A stretch of 64,000 bases of DNA from NCBI GenBank assembly GCA_948146395.1, contig OX411554.1, positions 37,549,730 to 37,613,729 of the forward strand. Direction: 5' to 3'. Below are positions 26,879 to 37,453 of this stretch, in pieces. The position numbers and the translations under genes are program-made. This DNA is from Fragum whitleyi (Eukaryota > Mollusca > Bivalvia > Cardiida > Cardiidae). The first letter of the stretch is position 1, and each line of letters starts with the position of its first letter. The notes beneath the pieces were generated by a model. The model did not search any database. It worked only from the letters and a program-made list of their open reading frames with translations, and was not told the DNA's origin.

Positions 26879-28259
26879 GGGGAGACCGGGGCAAAGTGTT
26901 ACAATTTTTAATCAATTCACAAATTTTCCGACACCATAGCTCTTTTGAAATTTTTTAATATATGAATCGAAAATTTAATGAATTTGGAACTAAAAAATAC
27001 TTTGATTAAACAATTTCGTCATATTATAAAATTTTTATACGCAGACAAAAATACCGGTAAATGTAACACATTGCCCCGGGCTTTCGGGGCAAAGTGTTAC
27101 ACCTACCGGGGCAAAGTGGTACATGGCATACAGCCGTCACGAAAAGGACTTCAATTTGCTTTCCAATACCGGGATAAACATGAAAGGCCGTTTGGAAAAA
27201 TATTATTCAAAATTAGACTGCAAGTTTTGAACACACTGACTTGGTCACCCATGACAAAAACTGAGTGCATTTCTTGCGCCTAACCACATGTTTCAAAACG
27301 TTTCCTTAATAATAAAATACTCAGACCATATCCTAAAATATTCTCATTTTTTTCTCTTATAAAGACATAAACCACAAATCTCGTATTGTATGTCCATTTG
27401 CGGAATAAAATCTAAGAGCACCTGTTACTACCGGAACCTACTGTAGTTTCAAATAAGTCTGAAAAGTCAGAAAGTATTATACAGTGTATGATCATGGCTG
27501 AATTGCATGACTTGCTATTAAGTCTCTTAAACTCTACATTTATGAAATTACATAAAAAATCTGTGATTAACCACAAACTTTTAGAAATAAGCCCATTGGA
27601 CAGCCAAATCCCCGTTTCAACATGCCCGAATATATAGCGGACAAAGCGTTTTGAGAAAAAGCTGGTTACTCTTGCAACGGGAAATTTATCTTTTTCGTAC
27701 AACGGTTTCTATTGCATATAGTTAGATGTTAAATGATTTGCACAAACATTAAAACTTCGCCTGAAGCTTCTTTGAATTCGTTTCAGTCTTAATCTCGTTA
27801 TCTGGAAATTGAATAATGGCGCTAAACATATTGTGGGCAAAATGTAATACTGTAACACTTTGCCCCACGTCCTGTGTAACACTTTGCCCCAATCGCAACT
27901 TTTCGGAAAAGATACTCGTGCAAAGAAAAGAAAGGTTTACAATAACATAATTTGTACACAAAAGTTAGCTTCTGGATCTCTGGATCCCATAACCATATGA
28001 CATTCCTTTTTCTTGTACTCTTATATCAGACGAGGCGGATATTTACGAAGATGGTAAGAATTTACTTTTGTGTCACAAAAATCGTTTTCTGATTCTTCTT
28101 AAGTGGACATTCCTATTTCATGAATCTAATATGCAGCAAAACATGCATAATCAAAAAACCTTTTCCTAAGAAATAACACCTGGGACATTAATGATGTCAA
28201 AAAGAAAATATTTCAAACATAACACTTTGCCCCGTGTAACACTCTGCCCCGGTCTCCCC
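26879..28259. mobile_element. 1381-bp TA-flanked TIR element with subterminal TIR-core repeats
   Basis: Comparison with U1-U3 shows a clean insertion in 'tatgta/tcatac'. The extra sequence begins 'ggggagaccggggcaaagtg' and ends with its reverse complement (25-bp TIRs 26879-26903 and 28235-28259, one mismatch), flanked by TA on both sides (26877-26878, 28260-28261), implying a 2-bp TA duplication. Copies of the core 'ggggcaaagtgttac' recur near both ends (about 27063-27122, 27852-27890, 28221-28235) in both orientations. A TA target is typical of Tc1/mariner-type DNA transposons, but I see no transposase: open frames at 26978-27283 (+) and 27412-27702 (-) are unrecognised, so it is probably non-autonomous. 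Confidence 0.92.
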
Positions 28260-30260
28260 TATCATACGCATTGGTCGGGAGACTACCGATAGAAGAGTAA
28301 AATGTAAAAAATACAGCTTCAATATAAGCTCCTGACGAAAGATTGTTTAACCTTTATTTATCAATTTATATATAAGAAGATGAACCTTTCGAACTAAAAG
28401 GTTGTTTGTTTTCAAATACTAAGGAATTTGTTACCTGACTTGCGCTGAGAGTGACGTAGGAGCCGAAATAATCATTAATTGCTCGGCTGTTTTCGGACAA
28501 CACCCGATGTATTGTTATCACCTTGAAGTCGTTCGCTTTGGCGTTGTGGCATAGGCGTTTGGGTAGGCGTTTGACGCCGGCGTGATAAACATTTACCTTG
28601 GTCACATCTCTCCTATCATTGAAGGTATATTTAAAAAAATTGGCAGGTGTGTTCACCATCACAAGAGCTAGCCGCCAGACAATAAAGAGGGACACCTCTG
28701 AACGCATATTTAAGAGTTGTGCCCTTTTTCACCTATGTTGTTCAAGGTTGACTGGGCCTAAATGTGGCCACAAGTGTGCATACAAAGATTTTCTCCAGGA
28801 ATGACCCCGTGACTTACGTTTTGTTCCAAGCTGGCCGCATTTTGAATTAATCCGATAAAATCGTTAAGGCTTATAATTCTAAGCATACTTCAGGTTAATT
28901 AGACTAGAAGCGTAGCCTACAAAGTGCAATCATGTGACCTCTAGACGTATACAAGATTTAGACCCCGTAACCTAGTTTTTGATTCCACTTGACCCAATTT
29001 TAAACTCATCCGAGATTTTTTCAAGACAATCACTCTAACAAAATTTCTGGTTGATCTTGTAAATTTTAGATTGATCGGGCAAAAAATGCGATCTCTAGAG
29101 TGTAAACAAGGTTTTTACTAAGATTTGACCCCTTGACCTAGTTTTTGACCCCACTTGACCAAACTTGGAACTCGTCTGAGATTTTATCAAAACAAACATT
29201 TTAACAAAATTTCAGGTTGATCAGGCAAAAATGTGACCTCAAGAGTGCATACAAGGTTTTTTCTAAGATTTGACCCCGTGATCTGGGTTTGATCACAATA
29301 GATCCAATTTCAAATGTGTCCAAGATTTTATCGACACAGCCATTTTGACAAAATTTCAAGTTGATCGGGCAAAAGCATGGCCTCTCGAGTGCGATTTGAC
29401 CCCGTGACCTAGCTTTTTACCCCCACTTGACGCAATTTCGAACTTTTACGAGATTTTATCAAGACAACCATTCTAAGCAAATTTCAGATTGATTTGGAAA
29501 AGACATGGGACTTTTAGGGTACATACAAGATTTTCTAAGATTTGACTCTCATGACCCAGTTTTAATCCAACTTAACCAAATTTCGAGCTCACAAGTGTAA
29601 ACAAGGTTTTTCTAAGATTTGACCCCATGACCTAGTTTTCGACCCCACTTTACCCAACTTGGATTTTATTAAGACAATCATTCTGACAAAATTTCAGATT
29701 GATCGAGCAAAAAAATGTGACCTCAAGAGTGCATAGAAAGTTTTTTCTAAGATTTGACCATGTAACCTAGTGTGTGTAGTTTTTGACCCCACTTGACCCA
29801 ACTTCAAACTCGTCTGATACTTTATCAAGAAAATCATTCTGACAAATTTTCAGGTTGATCGGGCAAAAAATGTGGACGATGGAAGACGGACATTTCACCC
29901 AACCACAAAAGCTCACCTTGAGCACTTCGTGCTCAGATGAGCTAAGAAGAGATGAACAAATTCAGCAACCTTTTGCTTTTAGAGTACTGTCTTGAAAAAA
30001 ATAGGGATCAACGTATAACATATATTTGATGTCAACATGTTTCCCTAATACTTGTCAATTCAAATTGTAATATTGAAATACCGAATGTTTTTATTACTTT
30101 GTATATACTTTGTATAAGTTTATTCTATTCCCTATATATATTTGGAATAGTTTTGTGATATTTTTGAACTGTTCATTAATTTTCTAAAAAGAATATTGAG
30201 CCTTTACGTGACATTTTCGAATATGTAAGATCCAGATCAGTCTGTTTACCTCCACCTCAT
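28260..30260. repeat. Macrosatellite unit U4, middle segment
   Basis: Unit sequence resumes at 'tatcatacgcattggtc' directly after the TIR element. It includes the degenerate tandem block (about 28803-29890) and a fuller version of the terminal palindrome 'gctcaccttgagcacttc' at about 29909. It is interrupted after 'ctccacctcat' by repeat E1. Confidence 0.9.
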
Positions 30261-30964
30261 AATCAAAGCACTGAAAGTACTGATGGTGAACGAACCTGAT
30301 GGCATTCTAGAATTATATATTGAATTCAATTAGAAAAGAGAAACTATGAATGTAAAAATAATTTAAAAAAAGGGGGGGGGGAATTGTCTTGGCAAAATTT
30401 CCGTTGTTCGGAAATTTTAATGCAAATTCAAAGAAAGGGAAAGATGGGGAAAATCCTGTTAGAAAAATATTTGTTAGAATATGAGTTGTTACTCTGTGAA
30501 AATTTCTTTTACACATTTGAAATAGGTACATTTATTAATTAAACATAAATGGAGAGAACGATTTAATCCTATCTAGAACTGTCTTCAACCTATATCCAAT
30601 GGTGTTTGTTTTTACAAAAGTAATTGTTATCATGTTTAAGCTTATTTCAAGTAAATTTGTTGTATTTGTTTTAACTTTTTTTTATCTATCTTTGTTTCTT
30701 CTCAGAGGATGAAAAGGTCTTTGAGTACCAACCAAAGAAACACCTATGAATATCAGTCAGTCCTGAACTGTACTCATTGTTTAAAGTTATGATTTGTTAA
30801 CTTGTTAATAGTATTTTGAACCATAACCTGAGAGATTCATTTTGATCATATCTGAAGCCAAAACCACTTCCGTGGTTGACACTTATGTCGTTATTCAATT
30901 TTATAACACTGCTGGATGAGAAATATTTAGGAATAGGTAAAAGTGTGTATTTCCGTTTATTTAT

Positions 30965-31248
30965 CGTCTCTACCGTAGCATATGCCCATATGAGCGATGC
31001 CCCCTGAAGACGGTTAGTTGTTACGGGGGATAGTGCAAGGATACATGACGAATCTACTGCTGAGATCCGCCATGGTTCATTAACGTGCTCGGTGTAAAGC
31101 ACCGTCTCACGGGGCCTCGGTTTAACGTCTCATCCGAAAGACAAGTAGTTTTTGTTAGTGTACCAGCCCGGGAACCGAACCCACGCGGTCGAACTTCAAT
31201 GGTTTTGAAGTCCGGTGCTCTACCAACTGAGCTAATCGTGCTGGTCGT
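30965..31248 (-). mobile_element. tRNA-derived SINE (in E1)
   Basis: On the minus strand, 31246 downwards reads a tRNA-like head with a box A-like 'tagctcagttgg' and a box B-like 'gggttcggttccc'. A body follows with 'gatgagacgttaaaccgagg' and 'cggtgctttacac'. The same SINE sits at the equivalent place in E2 (49785-50062), so it was in E before E was copied. It is not a functional tRNA gene, because the head runs into SINE body. Confidence 0.82.
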
Positions 31249-31262
31249 ATAGGTTAAAGTGT

Positions 31263-31490
31263 GTGTTTGTAGGATTTAGGTCCCTCCGTGCTCTAGGCAT
31301 ATATGGTAAGGACCATGAGAGAGAAAGAAGCGGATACGGGGAGATCCGGGTTCATAGCTCTTCTACGAAAAGACCTCCTTGGTTCTTTATTGTGCCCAGT
31401 GTAAAGCACCGATACTCGCGAAGCTACCTCTGGGTTTCTTACCAGTTCACTTCTAGTTGAAAATTCCTGCCTGTGTTGGGATTCGAGTAT
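31263..31490 (-). mobile_element. SINE-related fragment present only in E1
   Basis: About 230 bp absent from the equivalent place in E2. It contains 'cagtgtaaagcacc', a body motif shared with the adjacent SINE, and a 'ggtaaggaccatgagagaga' stretch resembling the tail of the SINE at 33858. Orientation and boundaries are uncertain. Confidence 0.5.
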
Positions 31491-32367
31491 AGGTTAAAGG
31501 AGGTCTAGTGCCTTATTAGTATAATTCATAGATAATTTCTGTTTAAGGTTTAGAAATTAAAGTATAACTTTTTATATTAAATAATTGCTTCATAGTAAAT
31601 TACAGTGAGACTTACAGTCTTTATAAATATTATTTTTGTAACGTAATTCCCACTTCAAAAGCGAATAAGAATCTTATTTAAGAAGTTTATTTTTTTAAAG
31701 GGCGGTAATAATTGCATGAATAAATAGTTTAAGTATAATACCCTGTTTTTTTCCTCCAGACTTTCCTCCCAATAAGAATTGAGAATCCTTACAATTGTCG
31801 GTTTATTTTTTGCACGAGAACCTATTGTTTACATTCAAGAGTTTGGATGCTTGTAAAATCACTCACTATAGATATCTTATTACAGTATTGCGGCTGATAT
31901 TAACGTAAAGTGCCCTAAAGTCGTCATATGTAGCTTTCTAAATACTATATGTACCTAATATCGTCAGATAACTGTTTCCCTGCTTCGTTTATATTAAAAT
32001 GGAACCATTCATGCACATTTCTATACATAAATATTGAATCCGATATTTAAAACATGTAAGATATTGGTAAAGAAAGAAGGCTGGGGTCATGCTGACGACT
32101 TTTGGACATGGTAAACCTAAAGTCGTCATTACCAGGTGCCTATAGTCGTCAATAGGTCCAAAAGTCGTCACAGACTATAAGCCTGTAAAAATAGTCAAAT
32201 TTATAATAAATGAACACTCTAAAACGCGATTTATTTCATTTTCCTTGCAATAATGCATTATCGCACAACCAAGGGTTACAATATGATGTGGGAAAATTAG
32301 ATACTACAGAAATATGTACCGATTATCTAAGTGTAACCTAAGAGTGATAGCAGTTCAGGCTTAAAAG

Positions 32368-32457
32368 AAATGGTAGTATTGTTGCGAGAAATGATTGACA
32401 CGCATTGATAGGTGCTCCAGCCACCGCGATGTGACTAAAAGATTGTTCAAAGCGTCC
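32368..32457 (+). mobile_element. SINE 3' fragment
   Basis: 'ggtgctccagccaccgcgat' followed by 'taaaagattgttcaaagcg' matches the 3' body of the SINEs at 39930-40198 and 55769-56034. The head is missing. Confidence 0.65.
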
Positions 32458-33589
32458 TTAATCCAATTTAGATAAAAAAAAGTCTCGTCCAAATTAAGTG
32501 CCCTTTATGATTACTACGAATCAAATTTTTGTCCTGATCCAAATTAAAACAATGTTCTAATATGAATATGGTTGAAATAATTGAGAAAGTGCTGGTAACA
32601 GATAGTTCTGGGGATAGTTGCATTGCTCACAAAGGCTCTTTACACCAACTCATTAGGAAGAAGTCTTATTACATTCAAGCTATCGGTGAGTTATATTTCA
32701 AGGGTTATGTGGAGCTTGCAAAATCTATAATGAAGTGTGACACTTGTCTTTGCATTGAGACAGGGATTTATTCAAATAGCGATTCTAACCTTTGACACTA
32801 ACACCAGTGCATTTTTTTCAAAATCAACCGATACGCTTATTATTTACATGAAGGATACATGGCAAAAAATATTCCTATATGATTTGTACTTTGATAATTT
32901 ATTTTTTCGTCCATGAATAATCCGCCCTAACCTTCGCCTTGGGTGAAACTATTTTTCTACTCGGGATACGTCATGTTCATTACGCTGACTGGCAATTTGT
33001 TTCTTATTGTATAACATAGCTGAGACGGAAATAAAAACAATAATAGCCTAGTGCCTCAACATGAAATATGAAAATGCCGCAAAATGAAATATGAAAATAG
33101 AATATTAGGCCTACGTTACAAGAAATATATACTGCATGCTTACCGTATTTCATGTCCTTTTACAAGTTCTCTTACTACATTGATTTACGAACATGTAATA
33201 ATAAATATTTCAAAGCAGCATACACTGAATTCAAGAAGTGAGCAACATAGAGAACTTCTTCTAATCTAATTTGGTTAAAAAAAAACTATGGAAAAGAATA
33301 AAATGCTTGTTACATATAGAATTCAAAAAATAAAAAAAATAACAAAAAATCCACCCATATTATATAAATTTTGAAGAGTTGTAAATAGTACTTTTTTAGT
33401 TAGTGATCACGCAAAATCATTTTTAGAAAAATAAAATTGCACAATGTATCAAGCCCATTACCCTTAAGTCAAAACAGTTCTTCTTAAACGCATTTATAAA
33501 AACATTATCACACATTGATATAAGAATGATATAATACAAATTTATTTCAATTCGACTACACTGTAATGAGCACCTTTCGAGGGTCGCTC

Positions 33590-33775
33590 TCGAACATTCA
33601 ATCCTGGTGTTTCAATGTCCCAAAGAGAGAGGCAGATGATTGAGTGGGGCTTGTTATTTTAAGGGGTTTGTCCATAAAACACACCAAATCGATGGTAGCA
33701 CTTTGACGACGAGCCTTTAACATGTCAAGAGCCGAGCGCCTATACCACTTGGCCACCGAGAAATTGATGATTCTA
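33590..33775 (-). mobile_element. tRNA-headed SINE remnant
   Basis: Read on the minus strand, 'ggtggccaagtggtataggc' resembles a leucine/serine-type tRNA box A region, followed by 'cgctcggctcttgacatg'. The downstream body is not recognised. Probably a separate SINE family from its neighbour. Confidence 0.5.
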
Positions 33776-33778
33776 TGC

Positions 33779-33780
<2 letters not shown>

Positions 33781-33858
<78 letters not shown>
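33781..33858. repeat. (CT)n microsatellite
   Basis: About 39 uninterrupted CT dinucleotides. It directly abuts the 3' end of the minus-strand SINE 33859-34137, so it is best read as the expanded (GA)n tail of that SINE. Confidence 0.97.
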
Positions 33859-33861
<3 letters not shown>

Positions 33862-34137
33862 AACGTCCTTACCATAGCGTGTACCCATATAAGCGACGGT
33901 TAGTTATTAGGGGAGATAGTGCTATGATACATTATGAAACTACTGTTGAGATCACTCGAGGTTCTTTTACTTGATCGACGTAAAGCACCAACACACAGGG
34001 CATTTGGTTAACGTCTCATCCGAAAGACAATTAATGTGTGCTAGTGTGCTTGCCCGGGAATAGAATCCTTGATATCGGACTTCATGCCGTTAACATTTGA
34101 AGTCAGGTGCTATACAACTGAGCTACAGGTGCTGACT
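33859..34137 (-). mobile_element. tRNA-derived SINE with (GA)n tail
   Basis: Same family as 30965-31248: tRNA-like head at about 34060-34137 on the minus strand ('tagctcagttg'-like box A) and body 'gatgagacgttaaccaaatg'. It is more diverged and nested in the 2.7-kb TA-flanked element. Confidence 0.8.
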
Positions 34138-34920
34138 AATTGATTCTAGAAACCGAACATTTGATGTATGTCCTAAACTCGTCGTCTTGGACCTAAAGTC
34201 GTCATCAAGATTCAAGTTAGTTTATTCAGTAAATATCTATGACCAAGTAATAAAGGGAAGTCATACGCTTAGAAAAATATATCATTTGAGAATCGGAGTT
34301 ATCCCCTAAATTGCTAACGTGGTGGTTTGTTTACATCCAGCTTTCGCGCAACAGCATGTGTCTTTCCCAAACAACTTCGCGCGTTTTCAACTCTAGTGCG
34401 AAAAACACGAGTTCGGACCACTGGGCGTTTTTCAGTTTATTGTAAAATATATTAAATGCCCAAAGAGTAAAAATGAAATGAAAAACCTTAATCTATCAAA
34501 TAATGACGTTAAGTTTTTCTTGAATTCAATAGTTATGACAGAAAATGAGGTCACAAAAAAGTGACAACAAAAGGACACTGACGACTTTAGGGCACTTTAC
34601 GTTAGACTTTTCTTCTCGGAGCTAGTTTTTTCTTAAACTGTAGTTAACCAATTCTAAACGTATTTTGGAAAGGATGGAACCAGTTTTTATTCATCGATTA
34701 AGATTTTTATGATTTCTGTAAAAAACGCAATGACTTTTCCGAATAATTTAACAACTAAACCCACCTGTCGAATTGTAAATAAGTGCATGACGGATCTGGT
34801 CCCCCCTTGACCACGGCAATATATACTCGTCAATTGGAGTGGTATCTAGGGTTGAATATTTAGCTATCATTTATTTAATTTTCAAATAGAATTTTGAATT
34901 GATATGGTTTTACAGATTGA

Positions 34921-35187
34921 AATGAAACACGAATGCCCCCGGAACAGCATTTTTTTAAAGTTTGACCTTGACAGATGACCTTGACCTTGTCACATGACCT
35001 TGACTTTGGTGTACAGCTTTGTATGTCAAATACTTTTGGAGAAAAGGCAAAGGTTAAGTTTTCGGGTTAAGTTTTCGGACAGACGGACGGACAGACGGAC
35101 GGACGGACAGACAGACGGACGGACAGACAGACAGACAGACGGACATGAGTAAAACAATATGCCCCCGATCTCTCGATACGGGGGCAT
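34921..35187. mobile_element. ~267-bp MITE-like cassette with GGAC/AGAC microsatellite
   Basis: Absent from E2, which reads 'cagattgaaaaaatgcaaag'. The insert contains 'atgccccc' near its left end (34933-34940) and 'gggggcat' at its right end (35180-35187), where 35161-35187 can also fold as a hairpin. It includes several 'tgaccttgac' repeats (about 34963-35012) and a (GGAC/AGAC)n tract at 35077-35144. The outer boundary is ambiguous by a few A residues. Confidence 0.75.
35077..35144. repeat. (GGAC/AGAC)n microsatellite
   Basis: Tetranucleotide tract mixing 'ggac' and 'agac' units inside the MITE-like cassette. Confidence 0.95.
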
Positions 35188-35980
35188 AAAAAATGCAAAG
35201 TAGAATGGCCCCAATGAAATATTTCCCGTGCCTGTCGCATTTGGTATTCGGCAAAATTCGCTTCTGAGATAGACGAATACGAAATTTTTCGCTGGGAATA
35301 AGCCCTACTTCAGCCAACGCAATTTTACAGAAAAATCTTAAGAGCGACGTTCACCCCTATTCAAATAAAAGATACAAGAAAGGTTGTACATGTAAAACAC
35401 ATGTCGAATCATTCTTAAAACCCGTCTCGAGACTGACTGTCGCTAGTTGAAAAGTTATGTAAGACCGCGTTCTAATGACACAAGGTGTCTTGATGTGTCA
35501 TTCGTCTCAACTCGGCCGATTCCTGTAACCTACATTTAACTCGGAGCCGTCGGAGATCGCCCGAGTATTGCCGAATGTAAGTTCAAGAGGACACGACCTA
35601 GATAAACACGTATTTTCGGCTAATTACTACAAGTTGCACCAGCGAAGGCTTGGGTCAAAAACATAGTATCTGTGTCTTCGGTGTTTAGACACAAACTTTG
35701 TTTTTGCTTTAAACTCTCGACAAGCTTACGCCGATCAAAAATTCCCTTGATAAACATTGCAAGATCATATTGTGTTTTTCAAGGCGAATTTTCATTATCT
35801 TTACTTGATAAAGAAAACTAGAAACACGCCATTAAAGAAATAAAAAGTGATTTTGCGGAGAAAAATGTTGAAAGATTCTAAATTGAATTTTAAGAGGCGC
35901 TACTTTATTTCAAATGTATTAACATCCAACAGGATTTTCCTGACATGGTATATAACACTGGTGAACGACGTTCGTTCACC

Positions 35981-36718
35981 AAAAATTACTATTGGAGGCT
36001 ACAAAACGTAGTATGGCTTAAAGGGAGTTCATCGTTCTTAAAGTACATCATAATGAAACAATACAACGCTGGGTAAAATCATTCGCAATTCTCACTAGGC
36101 CGAAATGGACCGTAGTGAAATTGTGTTGGAATTCCTTGAGACTTTGCTTCTGGTTTCAGCGATTTTGCTACGCTAGATCGCTAAAGAGAATAGTTCCGCA
36201 ATTTAGAGTGAGTGATCAAAGGTCAATTTTGCCTCTACATTTATAGACAAAATTGACCTTTGATCACTCACTTAAACTTGTGGAATTATACATTGTCTAT
36301 AGCGAGTTTTATTGTGCCAATTACTTTCACAAATTAGTTTTCCAATTTTAATTGATTAAAATACTATCAATTTAGCATCGGCATGCAGAATTCTCCTTAA
36401 CATTTTCAATAGAGCCTCTAATTAGTTTCTGAAGAGTTTTCCATAGGGTAAAATTCTTATAATTCAGCTAAACACTAACAATGTCCCATTTTTTTACAAC
36501 AAAACCTTTCACTTTTAATATCCCGAATAAAATGGAAAGATGAAATAATTTTATTTGCGTTAATGTGTCCATGAACAAAGTCTGATGGAGTATGAGTTTT
36601 ATGTCAAAGGTAAATCGCTGGCAAAGCCCGATAATTTTGCTTACCATATACCCTTTCCCCCTCAGACTTTATTCATGGACACATCCACTCGAAAATGAAA
36701 TTATATCCATATATATTG
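35981..36718. repeat. Macrosatellite unit U4, last segment
   Basis: 'aaaaattactattggaggc' resumes exactly where E1 interrupted the unit. Contains hairpin 36208-36271 and inverted repeat 36563-36684, as in the other units. Confidence 0.9.
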
Positions 36719-37212
36719 TTGGCCAATGCTGGGTCAAATCATTTTTCAGAATTCCAAGATGGTCCCTTTTTGCGTGATGGGTCATATACTTGTGACCTGT
36801 CAAGGAAGAAGGGACGATCTGGGTAGTGCATAAAGTACCGATCCTTATCAATTTGTGAGGACTGTGCAGACTGACTTGGATCGAAAATTAATGCATGCGG
36901 CTAATTTTCTGAATCTTTACTTATTGTTCTGCCTTTTTGTTTAAGAAATTTCGAAATTCCATTTTCGACTGGGACCAAACTCTGTTTCAAATACTTATTT
37001 TACGGAGTCCCAAGATGGTCCTTTTTGCGTAACGGATCAAATTTGTGACCCGTCATTCGAAAAAGTAACTCTGTAACGTGAATATTTGAAAAACTATATT
37101 TGTTCATGCATAGTTCAACCAGAGGTTGCATTTCAAAAATTTTCTCACTGGAAGATAAATGTATCATTCTAGATTCAGAAAATAAGCATGTTTTGAAAAG
37201 TTTCGATCAAGG

Positions 37213-37239
37213 CAGTCTGCGCAATACGCGCAGTCTGAC
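37213..37239. repeat. Short palindrome in U5
   Basis: Same 'cagtctgcgc' ... 'gcgcagtctgac' palindrome as 2379-2413, showing that the ancestral unit carried it. Confidence 0.75.
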
Positions 37240-37453
37240 TAGGTCGATACTTTTCGCACTACCCTGACGGTCCCTTTTCTTGTGACGGTTCACATTTGTA
37301 TTTTTACCAATTTATGATTACACGTGTTTATTGAAGTTCTTTTGATTTAAATTTTGCCTTAGTCTGCAACATTAGTTTCTCTCTTATCTATAGAAAAGCG
37401 TCAGAATGTATAGACCATCTTTAAATTTTAATTTGAGATTGTCTGCCTCGTTC

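Larger units (their letters stand above)
31903..34602. mobile_element. 2.7-kb TA-flanked TIR element with subterminal repeats
   Basis: E2 reads 'gctgatattagactt' without interruption, whereas E1 has 2.7 kb inserted there. The insert starts 'acgtaaagtgccctaaagtc' and ends with its exact reverse complement; the 24-bp TIRs (31903-31926 and 34579-34602) are identical and flanked by TA on each side. The core 'ctaaagtcgtca' or its complement recurs subterminally at about 32094-32172 and 34170-34206. SINE copies and a (CT)n tract are nested inside. No transposase is recognised; the open frame 32562-32795 matches nothing I know. The TA target suggests a Tc1/mariner-like or other TA-targeting transposon. 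Confidence 0.92.
30261..35980. repeat. Long dispersed repeat E, copy 1 (E1), inserted in U4
   Basis: U1-U3 read straight from 'ctccacctcat' to 'aaaaattac', so 30261-35980 is an insertion. A second copy of the same sequence is E2 (40700-51671). Both begin 'aatcaaagcactgaaagtac' and end 'gacgttcgttcacc'. The motif 'tggtgaacgaac' near the left end (30284-30295) is inverted at the right end, where 35959-35981 forms a 10-bp-stem hairpin. After removing nested insertions E is about 2.6-2.8 kb. I recognise no coding sequence in it, and its class is unknown. A G10 tract lies at 30372-30381. The remaining E sequence (30382-30960, 31500-31900, 34605-34920, 35188-35950) shows nothing else I can name. 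Confidence 0.85.

Noticed and set aside
31168..31246. Possible tRNA gene on the minus strand
   Set aside because: Box A and B are recognisable, but the sequence runs on into SINE body and the same unit recurs at 33859-34137 and 49785-50062.
33598..33888. Open frame with a long RE repeat
   Set aside because: Translation of the (CT)n microsatellite.
35026..35317. Open frames rich in CPSVRPSV-type repeats
   Set aside because: Translation of the GGAC/AGAC microsatellite.
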